The translations under genes were made by a program, and so were the position numbers. Shown one piece after another: positions 1-7,375 of a stretch of DNA of 64,000 nt (the stretch's first letter is position 1; each line of letters begins with the position of its first letter). The notes below the pieces were generated by a model. The model did not search any database. It saw nothing but the letters and a program-made list of their open reading frames with translations, and was not told the DNA's origin. Location: the NCBI GenBank assembly GCA_963752965.1, contig CAVWAJ010000016.1, positions 310,001-374,000 of the forward strand. The letters are read 5' to 3'. Source of the DNA: QHXW01 sp963752965. GTDB taxonomy: Bacteria; Acidobacteriota; Terriglobia; Bryobacterales; Bryobacteraceae.

Positions 1-1229
1 CCTGCCGGGTGGCCGCCAATTACGATTATCCGCTGATCAAAATCTATACCAATCAAGACGTTTACGGCCTAGGCGAGGTGCGCGACGCGGCAGTAGAAGG
101 GATTGCCCTTACCCTGAAAGCGCACCTAGTAGGCAAGAACCCGCTGAACATCGAGGACAACCTGAGAATTTTGCGCGAGTTCGCCAATCATGGCCGCATG
201 GGCGGCGGTTATAGCGCGGTCGATATGGCCCTTCATGATATTGCCGGCAAGGTTTACGGCGTTCCCGCGTATCGCCTGATCGGCAATAAGAACCACGATC
301 GCATTCGTATCTACGCCGATACCACCAGTCACCCGGATCCCAAGATCTATGCCGAACGCATGCGCAGGCGCCGGGAAATGGGCTTGACCTTCTTCAAAAT
401 GGACCTGCAATCGAGCATGCTGCACGACCGGCCTGGCGCGCTCGACGAACGCGGCGTGTGCACGGAAAAGGGCCTAGGCTACCTCTGCGAATACATTGCT
501 GCCATCCGCGATGTTCTCCCGCCAGGAGCCGCCCTGGCCGCGGATCATTTCGGTCCGCTCAATATCAACGATTCGATCCGTTACGCTCGAGCTTTCGAGC
601 CGTACCACCTTTCCTGGGCCGAGGATCTCCTCCAGATTTCAGAAGTCAACCAGTACCCGTACCTGAACTGGCAGGCATACAAGACAATCTCGGACGCCAC
701 AGTCACGCCCGTTCTGACCGGGGAGGATATCTTCGGACTGCAAGGCGGCTTCCAGCCGCTGCTCGAACACCGCGCGGTGGACGCCATCCATCCGGACATC
801 GAAACTTCCGGCGGGCTGCTCGAAACTAAGAGGATTGCCGACTACGCAGCAATTTGCGGCATCCAGGTCGCCATGCACCACGCCGGATCGCCCATCGGCG
901 GATTTGCCGGTTACCATTGCGCCGCCACTTTCGGAAACAACTTTCTGGCCATGGAAAACCACGCCCTGGATATGCCTTGGTGGCAAGACCTGGTAACTGG
1001 CGTTCCCAAACCGATCATTGATAAGGGCTACGTTAAGGTTCCGGACGACAGGCCGGGGCTGGGTCTCGAGCTGAACGATGTTGTTGTGAAAGAGCACTTG
1101 CGCCGGCCAGGGTACTTCGATCCAACCCCCATGTTCGACGACATCATCCTCTCGGGATACCGTACCGGTGGCCCTTGGCCTCATTACGATGAAACCGGCA
1201 AGTGGTGCAATTGTGAAGGCGAGGAGTAG
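1..1229 (+). CDS. Enolase-superfamily dehydratase (mandelate racemase/muconate lactonizing type), 5' partial
   Basis: The reading frame is open from the left edge of the window. The first in-frame start-like codon (GTG at 9) is probably internal, because family members carry about 40-60 more residues of the N-terminal capping domain. What is left (about 406 residues) has the C-terminal barrel. FFKMD occupies the strand that bears the catalytic lysine region. AADHFG, WAEDLL and TGEDIFG are in the right order for the three metal-binding acidic residues, and MHHAGSPIGG fits the catalytic histidine region. Such enzymes abstract the proton alpha to a carboxylate with Mg2+, often dehydrating sugar acids (gluconate, galactonate, mannonate). 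The gene converges on the SIS-kinase-symporter operon with a 35-nt gap, which supports sugar-acid catabolism. The exact substrate cannot be read from the sequence. Confidence 0.85.
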   Translation, partial: CRVAANYDYPLIKIYTNQDVYGLGEVRDAAVEGIALTLKAHLVGKNPLNIEDNLRILREFANHGRMGGGYSAVDMALHDIAGKVYGVPAYRLIGNKNHDRIRIYADTTSHPDPKIYAERMRRRREMGLTFFKMDLQSSMLHDRPGALDERGVCTEKGLGYLCEYIAAIRDVLPPGAALAADHFGPLNINDSIRYARAFEPYHLSWAEDLLQISEVNQYPYLNWQAYKTISDATVTPVLTGEDIFGLQGGFQPLLEHRAVDAIHPDIETSGGLLETKRIADYAAICGIQVAMHHAGSPIGGFAGYHCAATFGNNFLAMENHALDMPWWQDLVTGVPKPIIDKGYVKVPDDRPGLGLELNDVVVKEHLRRPGYFDPTPMFDDIILSGYRTGGPWPHYDETGKWCNCEGEE

Positions 1230-1264
1230 AGTGGAACGTAGCCGCTACGCGCCGGAGGCTCTAC

Positions 1265-2872
1265 TTAAGCGAATTTCACCATGATCAGCCCGGCGACGAA
1301 ATACATAATCATCCCGCTTAACGCGATCACGGATGCCATGCTTTCGCTTCGGCTGCCCATGAAGACGCCGCCAAGAAAGATCGCAAAGCCCAAAGCCAAC
1401 AACCACCGGCAGGCGGCGTAAACCGGCGGGCGGACGCCGGCCTTTTCGTCCGGCTTGACATCGAACACCACTGCAGGCGGCCCGCTCTTGGTTGCAAGCG
1501 TCACCAGCGGGCATACCAACGCCGCCATAGCGCCACTGATGATAGTCACCGGCGCTATCTCCCATCCGAATCCGAACTTAAGAACGGCTCCGGTGAGGGA
1601 ACCCGCGATGTAGCCGCTGATGGCGCCCTGCCACGTGGTGCGCTTCCACAGGAGGCCGAACGGGATGGCGATCACGAACAGTGGCATATCCATTATGCTG
1701 ATCACGGTGAGGTAGGCGTCCACGGCACCACCCAAGCGCGGCACCACGTATGTCAACCCGATAGTCAGAAGCCCGGCCAGAACCGTGGCCACACGGACCG
1801 CGATCAACAACTGCTTTGGCGAGGCCTGCCGATTCAGGAAGCGACCGTAAATATCGTTGGCCATCAGTGTCGCGACGGCGCCCAGGTTCGAGCCGATGGT
1901 GGAGAGCAGCGATGCCATGAATCCGCAGGTGACGAAGCCCAACGCGCCAATCGGCAGCAGGTGCAGGATCAATGTAGGCATGGCCAACTCGCCCTTTGCC
2001 AAGCCGGGATATAGAACGCGTGCTGCCAGACCGGGCAGAATCCACAAAAACGCGAACGGCGTGATCATCACCGCCGACAGCACCATGCCCTTCGACACCA
2101 CGCGCGGATCGCGCGCGGAAAAGGCCGATTGCAGCAATCCCTGGTCGAGTGTGGCCCACTGCAAGCCCAGCGCCAGAATGGCGATAATGAACTTCCAGTT
2201 GTACTTTCCGCCCGTGGTCACGAACTCCAGGTAATGGGGCGGCAGATGCGCTGCGAGTCCCGGCCGCCAGCCCACCGCGTGCATGGCCATCGGGAAAATC
2301 GTCAGCACAGCGCACATCATCAGCAAGAAGCCCAGGTTATTGGTGAGTACCACGGACCACATGCCACCCATCGTGGTGTAGGCCACCACAATGCATGCGA
2401 ATACCAGAATCCACAGCGTGAACGACCCGATACCGGTAAGCTGCTGCGCCGCAGTAACCCCGGCGTAGAGCACCACCGCAATCCAGAACGCCAGACGGAA
2501 GACCCAAAGCACGCTCACTAGAATTCGGACCGAGCCGCTGTAGCGCATCTCCAGAAACTCGGGGATGGTGCGGATGCGCAGCCGTCGCAGCACTGGGATT
2601 ACGAAGAGCCCGCTGAAAACCAGCGCCATGTTGCCGGTCCAGGTGAGCCAGATGATCGAGATGCCGCTTTGATAAGCGGTGCCACTAACACCGATAAGGC
2701 TGAACAGGCTGACATTGGCGGTGGTCATGCTCGCTGCCAGAATGAATGGCGTCAACTGGCGGCCGGCTACGTAGAAATCATCCGGCGTGCCGACCCACTT
2801 ATAGAATCGCGTTCCGAGCCAGAAAACCCCGGCCAGGAAAACCACGATGGTAGTGTAATCGACGGCGCTCAT
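1265..2872 (-). CDS. Sodium:solute symporter (SSS family)
   Basis: 535 residues, very hydrophobic, with 13 or more membrane spans, the usual size for SSS transporters. It opens with DYTTIVVFLAGVFWLG followed by a GTRFYKW loop. The conserved first-span neighbourhood is seen in FILAASMTTANVSLFSLIGVSGTAY, and the fifth-to-sixth helix region in LALGLQWATLDQGLLQSAFSA. The family takes up sugars, amino acids or carboxylates with Na+. It is the last gene of a minus-strand operon. Its ATG overlaps the kinase stop codon by 4 nt (ATGA), so the two are probably translationally coupled. With a sugar kinase and an SIS isomerase upstream, a sugar or sugar-derivative substrate is inferred. Confidence 0.93.
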   Translation of the reverse strand: MSAVDYTTIVVFLAGVFWLGTRFYKWVGTPDDFYVAGRQLTPFILAASMTTANVSLFSLIGVSGTAYQSGISIIWLTWTGNMALVFSGLFVIPVLRRLRIRTIPEFLEMRYSGSVRILVSVLWVFRLAFWIAVVLYAGVTAAQQLTGIGSFTLWILVFACIVVAYTTMGGMWSVVLTNNLGFLLMMCAVLTIFPMAMHAVGWRPGLAAHLPPHYLEFVTTGGKYNWKFIIAILALGLQWATLDQGLLQSAFSARDPRVVSKGMVLSAVMITPFAFLWILPGLAARVLYPGLAKGELAMPTLILHLLPIGALGFVTCGFMASLLSTIGSNLGAVATLMANDIYGRFLNRQASPKQLLIAVRVATVLAGLLTIGLTYVVPRLGGAVDAYLTVISIMDMPLFVIAIPFGLLWKRTTWQGAISGYIAGSLTGAVLKFGFGWEIAPVTIISGAMAALVCPLVTLATKSGPPAVVFDVKPDEKAGVRPPVYAACRWLLALGFAIFLGGVFMGSRSESMASVIALSGMIMYFVAGLIMVKFA

Positions 2873-3786
2873 CGGCTATCCAGAAACTGTTGCACTTCGG
2901 AGGGATTCGGAAAGCCATCGGTGCCGCCGAGAGCCTGAGTCGAAAGCGCGCCGCAAGCGTTGCCCCAGCGGATGCATTGCTCCAGAGGCGCACCCTGAAG
3001 AAACTGAAAAACGAACCCGGCGTTGAAGCTGTCACCCGCGCCGGTGGTATCCAGAGGCGTGACTCGGAACGCCGGCGCGGACACAGTGGTCGAGCCCGAA
3101 ACCACCAAAACGCCTTCGGCTCCACGCTTGATTACGGTGGTCGCGGCCAGGCCCCGCAGGCGGGCGGCTGCGGTTTCGATGTCGCCGGCGCCGGTGATGC
3201 TTAACGATTCGTGCTCGTTGGGGAAAAAAAAGTCGACGTAGGGCAACAACTCGCGGATACCGCCGTCCCATTTGCCGGACGGGTCATGGTCGGGGTCGAG
3301 TGAAGTGCTCAGGCCGGCTTGCTTGGCCTCGCGGAAGAGTCTGACGGCACCTGCCCACATCGCTGGCAGCAGATAAAACCCGGACATGTGCAGGTGGCGC
3401 GCAGTCTTGACGTAGTCGAAATCGACATCTTCCACGCTAAAGGTCATACGGACTCCCGCGTAGCTCACCATGGCATACTCTTCGGGAAACGACATGGAGA
3501 TGCAGATGCCGGTTCGCTCGCCGTGGTCGCGGACCAGGTGCGAGGTGTCGACGCCGCGTTCTTCCAGCCGGCGCCACAAAAAATCGCCGAACTCGTCTTC
3601 GCCAACCTTGCCTACGAAGCCGACGCTGGCGCCCAGGCGGGCCGCGTTACAGGCGAAGATGCCCGACGAGCCCCCCAGCGCAAAACGCATACCCTTCGCT
3701 ACGCGCAGTTCGCGATAGGCCGGCAGCGCCGGCACACCGGTCAGCACCAAGTCTATATTGAGATCCCCAACAACGGCGATGTCCAC
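2869..3786 (-). CDS. PfkB-family carbohydrate kinase
   Basis: 305 residues, normal for ribokinase-like kinases, which phosphorylate sugars with ATP in the cytosol. GDLNIDL opens the fold. GGSSGIFACNAARLGA followed by VGKVGEDEFG is the PfkB signature 1 region. DTTGAGDSFNAGF is signature 2, with the catalytic base Asp at about residue 252 and the GAG anion hole before it. Translation probably starts at GTG 3786, 3 nt after the SIS gene stop. The gene overlaps the symporter start by 4 nt. Candidate substrates are 2-keto-3-deoxy sugar acids, fructose or an aminosugar derivative. The adjoining enolase-superfamily enzyme makes a keto-deoxy acid plausible but not proven. Confidence 0.93.
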   Translation of the reverse strand: MDIAVVGDLNIDLVLTGVPALPAYRELRVAKGMRFALGGSSGIFACNAARLGASVGFVGKVGEDEFGDFLWRRLEERGVDTSHLVRDHGERTGICISMSFPEEYAMVSYAGVRMTFSVEDVDFDYVKTARHLHMSGFYLLPAMWAGAVRLFREAKQAGLSTSLDPDHDPSGKWDGGIRELLPYVDFFFPNEHESLSITGAGDIETAAARLRGLAATTVIKRGAEGVLVVSGSTTVSAPAFRVTPLDTTGAGDSFNAGFVFQFLQGAPLEQCIRWGNACGALSTQALGGTDGFPNPSEVQQFLDSR

Positions 3787-3789
3787 AAT

Positions 3790-4803
3790 TCAATCGATTG
3801 TTTTGCCCAGCGCCAGCGCCCGGTAATAAGCGAAGAGCTGCACCAGCGGCATCACTAGGAGCATGCGGCCATAATCCGACAGGCCCGAGTTCAGCTCCCA
3901 GACCCAGTTGGAATGCTCGCGCACCTCCGGTGCGGCATGATCGCAGATCACCAGTACCTGCGCACCGAAGCCTTTGAGCTTAGGCAACAGTTCGAGTTGC
4001 CATTTGCGCCCGCCATCGGAGAGCAGAACCACAATCAAAGTGGATGCACCCACCGCGTACCTGGGACCGTGTAGCAGTTCTTGCGAGTGATACGCCTCCG
4101 CCGGCGTGCAGGCCATCTCTTTGGTCTTTAGCATTGCTTCGCAAGCCAGGCCGAAATACGGGCCTTGGCCCAGAAAGATGTACTGGTCGAACTTTCCCGA
4201 CTGGGCTAGATCTTGAGCGGCACCTTCGTAGCGCTGGATCAATCGAGCGGCCAGATCGGGCGCCTGGAGCAACTCCTGTTCTAACTCAGGATGGCCACGG
4301 CGGGCGGCCCATAGCAAGCCGGTGAGCAGCGTTGCGGTGAAAGCACGGGTTTCGAAACGGCTTTTTTCGGCAGCTTCCGCCAGAATGACGGCGGCGTCGC
4401 ACGCGGCCACCACGGGGGTTCCCGGGTTGCACGAGATCCCAACAACCTGCCATCCCAACGCTTGCTTGAGCTGGCAGATGGCATCGAGCGTCTCGACGGT
4501 CTTGCCGGAACGCGAAATGGCCACCACAGTGCCTTGCGAGGGGGCGGGAAAGTGGCACTCCGGGTACATCATTACGTCAGTGGCCGAGAGCGCCATGCCA
4601 GGCACGCCTGTAAAGCGGCTCCACGCGGCAGCGGCGGCCAAAGCCAGATAATAGGAGGAGCCGCAACCGGTGAATAGCACTGGGCCCTTCAGGCCGTAGT
4701 TGTCGAGTTCAAGTAGAGGACTCGCGGCTCCGCGCATTGTTTCCAGAGTGCGGCGCCAGATGTCGGGTTGAGAATGAATCTCGTCAATAGTATGTTGGCC
4801 CAT
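3790..4803 (-). CDS. SIS-domain sugar isomerase/deaminase-like protein
   Basis: 337 residues with two SIS (phosphosugar-binding) domains, like the isomerase half of GlmS and the AgaS/FrlB proteins, but without a glutaminase domain. MGQHTIDEIHSQPDIWRRTL is the usual N-terminal lead. The first SIS site is LFTGCGSSYYLALAAA plus VAISRSGKTVETL (Ser-rich phosphosugar loops). TKEMACTPAEAYHSQELLHGPR is the E-x-x-H-G-P-R region near the second site. The family isomerises or deaminates amino-sugar or fructosamine phosphates. It is followed at 3 nt by the kinase, so it likely works on the kinase product or supplies its substrate. The real substrate is unknown. Confidence 0.9.
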   Translation of the reverse strand: MGQHTIDEIHSQPDIWRRTLETMRGAASPLLELDNYGLKGPVLFTGCGSSYYLALAAAAAWSRFTGVPGMALSATDVMMYPECHFPAPSQGTVVAISRSGKTVETLDAICQLKQALGWQVVGISCNPGTPVVAACDAAVILAEAAEKSRFETRAFTATLLTGLLWAARRGHPELEQELLQAPDLAARLIQRYEGAAQDLAQSGKFDQYIFLGQGPYFGLACEAMLKTKEMACTPAEAYHSQELLHGPRYAVGASTLIVVLLSDGGRKWQLELLPKLKGFGAQVLVICDHAAPEVREHSNWVWELNSGLSDYGRMLLVMPLVQLFAYYRALALGKTID

Positions 4804-4823
4804 TCGTTCCTTGCGTTTAAACG

Positions 4824-4943
4824 CTAGAGTCCCCGTTTACGTGAGAATAGCGACTTGAGCTCACGCACGGTCTGCATACCCCAGTAGACCAGCAGCCCCA
4901 AGCCCAGAGCCCAGATGCCCCAGGTCATCCAGTCGATGTACAT
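4824..4943 (-). CDS. Very small single-span membrane protein (39 residues)
   Basis: An ATG at 4943 opens a 39-codon frame ending in TAG at 4824, 20 nt before the SIS gene start and on the same strand. It begins MYIDWMTWGIWALGLGLLVY, giving one hydrophobic span at residues 6-23. A basic amphipathic tail follows (MQTVRELKSLFSRKRGL), so an N-out/C-in topology is expected. The placement as first gene of the SIS-kinase-SSS operon, the charged end and the stop placement make it look real. A role as a small partner or stabiliser of the symporter is only a guess. There is no strong ribosome site: a GGAAG lies about 13 nt upstream. Confidence 0.55.
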   Translation of the reverse strand: MYIDWMTWGIWALGLGLLVYWGMQTVRELKSLFSRKRGL

Positions 4944-5159
4944 GTGCGGGATTTCGCTTCCGTTTCAGATTTAACATCCCGCTACTCGGATGTCAAAGAA
5001 CAATCTGGCGGAGCAGCAGCCATGCCAATGATGGATTGGGTGCGGAAGGTGGCACTTACAGTGGGACGACTATGTCGCGTTTACGGATAGCCGAATGCCA
5101 TGCCAGCCGCAGTTTCCCATCAACGTGGTGCTCAACGATTGCCTCGCATCGCTCAACGG

Positions 5160-5480
5160 CGTCTGATATACGCGAACCCCATTTGACCTGGGCAGCGGGC
5201 GCTACGCGTGCCTTGAAAGGGAGCAGGAATGCAAGCGGGCGGAGCTGGATGGTCTATTGTTCCACGATCTCCGCCGCACGTTGGTTCGCAACATGGTACG
5301 GGCTGGCATTCCCGAGAAGGTTGCAATACAAATCTCCGGTCATAGGACACGTTCCGTGTTCGACTGTTACCACATCGTGAGTGATCGGACCTCAGCGAAG
5401 CGGCGGCAAAGATGGAGCGGCATCTGGAAAGTTTGGGCACAATTACGGCCACAACGCCGGAATCGGAGAAAAGTCTTTGA
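5160..5480 (+). pseudogene. Tyrosine recombinase (phage-type integrase) C-terminal remnant, frameshifted
   Basis: One frame gives LDGLLFHDLRRTLVRNMVRA, then GIPEKVAIQISGHRTRSVFD and CYHIVS. This is the catalytic H-x-x-R, the H/W-box GH-R and the tail of a phage-type integrase (the nucleophile tyrosine fits CYHIVS). After about 5385 the homology jumps to another frame (DLSEAAAKMERHLESLG...ESEKSL stop at 5480). Nothing recognisable remains of the N-terminal and core-binding domains upstream. It cannot encode a working enzyme. The tRNA-end-like 22-bp repeat starts 33 nt downstream, which is where an attachment site would be expected. Confidence 0.8.
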
Positions 5481-5512
5481 GGCAAAAACGTCGCTAAAGT
5501 GTTGAATTGATG

Positions 5513-5534
5513 GTGCTGGAGGAGGGGGTCGAAC
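5513..5534 (-). repeat. 22-bp tRNA-3'-end-like direct repeat, copy 1 (candidate att core)
   Basis: GTGCTGGAGGAGGGGGTCGAAC is repeated exactly at 50569-50590. Read on the minus strand it resembles a T-loop (TTCGACC) followed by a T-stem and acceptor 3' strand ending CTCCAGCAC, close to a tRNA 3' end. The bases just upstream of both copies (g-y-gttgaa...) are also alike. The position right behind an integrase remnant suits an attachment site. Confidence 0.5.
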
Positions 5535-5668
5535 CCTTGAGGGCTCAATGGAATCTGTAAATTACAGATTACACGTTGCTACTAATGCCATAATTGCCAG
5601 GACTGCCGGGGCGCCTTGTCCGATGTTGCCCGACGGGCTCATGTGCAGACAAGCAGAAGAGAACCCTG

Positions 5669-5857
5669 ACTTTCTATCTTGGTTACTGCCACGGGTCCCG
5701 AACGCATTTGGGGCTGGAGAAGCAATATCCGATTCCTCGGCAGGTCTCGAGTGTCGGGAGGATCATCGCAATCCCGCATCTGGGCAGTCTTCATCACAGT
5801 TATGAACGCGTTGCGGCGTAATGACATGGCCGCGGACGCATCTTTGCGAATGACAAC
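5669..5857 (+). pseudogene. Integrase-core transposase C-terminal scrap plus IS right end
   Basis: The frame ending at 5821 reads GYCHGSRTHLGLEKQYPIPR and on to HSYERVAA. It matches the tail of the longer transposase ending at 34568 (GYYHASRTHLGLDKQCPFPR ... HRYERVAA). The similarity runs past the stop through TAATGACATGGCCG-GACGCA to GCGAATGACAA and then ends, so the element's right end lies at about 5857. Only the last 50 codons survive. Confidence 0.8.
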
Positions 5858-6220
5858 CTACTCTACGGGATCACGAAGTGGATCATCAAGTGGAAGCGGG
5901 GGCACTGGTGGCGGAAGCATGGGCCGGTGCGCAACGCCGATCTCTGGATGGAACTCGACGAACTGGCTTCACTGCACGAGACAACCTGGGTATGGACCAG
6001 GGGGCACGCCGGCCACGAGGACAACACCCGATGCGACTGGTTGGCGCAGAATGCGGCAGCCACTCAGCGAAGTTCCTGGGCGGACGACCGGCCGCACGCA
6101 ACCCTTCGCCTCGACCTGGGCGCGGTGCCGCCGAAACCGCAAGCCGGCCTTTTCGAGGATGTAGAACCCGGTGGTGAGGATGGCGAGGACGATGAGGAAG
6201 CGGTCCAGAAGATCGGCTGA
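5858..6220 (+). pseudogene. rnhA: RNase HI, 5'-truncated remnant
   Basis: From the IS end the frame reads LLYGITKWIIKWKRGHWWRK, then HGPVRNADLWMELDEL and TWVWTRGHAGHEDNTRCDWL. This is the second half of bacterial RNase HI (NGITKWI..WK...KPVKN.DLW..L, then V.GHAGH..NE.CD.LA). The conserved His of GHAGH and the last catalytic Asp of RCDWLA are kept. The first two-thirds, with the other catalytic acids, is gone and replaced by the IS tail, so the gene is dead. A non-homologous acidic tail runs on to the TGA at 6220. Confidence 0.75.
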
Positions 6221-6388
6221 TGTCACCGGCCGGCAAGCGGTTCACCAGATCGGTTAAGCACCCGGAAACGCAGGGACTTCGCACGGCAATTCGATTTCCT
6301 TCTGAATCAGTGAGGTAAAGGGAAATTCGCATTCTGGAAGATTCGCATCGATTGCAAACGGCCGGTTTTGGGGTAAACTTGCACTTAA

Positions 6389-6751
6389 GTGAAGGCAAGT
6401 AACGGGTTAGGCCGACTTTCCAAGCTAGCCTTGCGACAGCGGAGGCAGGGCCTGGCGAAACAGTTGCCGCCAGTGACCAAAGTCCTGCGCGGTTCTTTGG
6501 TCGAACGCTATGTAACCTGCGGCAACCCGACCTGCAAGTGCGCACGGGGCGAGCGACACGGCCCGATTTGGTATCTGACCGTCACATTGGGGCGCGGCCG
6601 TACTACCGGCGGTATCATCAGCGAGGAGCAACTCGCCGAAGTTCGCGCCTGGATTGAAAACTACCACAAGCTAAAAGACCACCTGGAAAAGATCTCCGAG
6701 ATTAATCGCGAGTTGTTGCGGCGAGACCGCCAGCAGAAGCGAAAGGGATAG
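6389..6751 (+). CDS. DUF6788-like small protein
   Basis: 120 residues. The centre has LRGSLVERYVTCGNPTCKCA followed by RGERHGPIWYLTVTLGRGRT, and a C-terminal amphipathic helix runs from EEQLAEVRAWIENYHKLKDH to a basic end. I recall this C-x(4)-C-x-C plus HGPYWYL pattern from a widespread domain of unknown function (DUF6788) often found beside transposases. The fold and role are unknown. The cysteines suggest a metal site. The start at ATG 6389 has only a weak ribosome site. It may be an accessory gene of a decayed insertion element. Confidence 0.6.
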   Translation: MKASNGLGRLSKLALRQRRQGLAKQLPPVTKVLRGSLVERYVTCGNPTCKCARGERHGPIWYLTVTLGRGRTTGGIISEEQLAEVRAWIENYHKLKDHLEKISEINRELLRRDRQQKRKG

Positions 6752-6803
6752 ATGGTTCGAGCGAAGAAGGGATGGAGGGTGTTGGCGCGGTGATCTTGCA
6801 TTT

Positions 6804-6953
6804 ATGAGAAGGCAAGATAGCCCCACACATGAGATCCCGTCTTTTGCTCGCTATCTCAACAAGGTCTTCGATTTCCGCACTGCCACCGCTGTCCTCGGCC
6901 TTTACTCTGCACCATTCCAAACTGTTCCGGCGTTACCGCATAACTACCGTTGA
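6804..6953 (+). pseudogene. 49-codon frame, possible transposase N-terminal scrap
   Basis: ATG 6804 to TGA 6951-6953 encodes MRRQDSPTHEIPSFARYLNK and then VFDFRTATAVLG before losing sense. The opening looks like the start of a longer transposase (HEIPSFARYL.K.FDF), following the DUF6788-like gene at 52 nt. The identification is tentative. Confidence 0.25.
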
Positions 6954-7000
6954 GGTGGTCATCCGGTATCGGCCCCGACGGGCGCACGCTTACATGCGAG

Positions 7001-7172
7001 CTACCTTGACGACCGCGGAGGGTTGGGTGCACGCTTGCGGCCGCGATTGAGGACCAGAAGTTGATGCCGGACCAGCATCGATTCGGCAACAACGGAACGG
7101 AGTCCCGCCCGGCCTTGCCAGTAGGGCCACGGTGACGATCAAATGAACGAACAGGATGAGGAAGTCGCGCAT
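7001..7172 (-). pseudogene. IS transposase N-terminal scrap, frameshifted
   Basis: The minus strand first reads MRDFLILFVHLIVTVALLAR. One base out of frame it continues GLRSVVAESMLVRHQLLVLN RGRKRAPN before stopping at 7001. This is the hydrophobic leader plus KHQLLILNR.R.RAPN segment that opens a common family of integrase-core transposases. The rest of that gene is absent. Confidence 0.65.
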
Positions 7173-7375
7173 CCGGCAATGGTATCAGCACCTCAAGAAC
7201 CACCACGTTCAGGCCAATTTGGTAATTCGCCAGGGACACGTCTGCGGCTCGGACCGCAAACTGCTGATTTGAAAACCTCAGGACATTTTGACTATGGACA
7301 GGTGTTAAAAAATTGCCGACGCACCGACAAGCAGTGACCCTTTCAGTCAATTTGCAAATGCGGTTACTATAAAGC

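Noticed and set aside
1857..2521. Plus-strand frames opposite the symporter
   Set aside because: Shadows of the high-GC symporter gene; no domain, no ribosome site.
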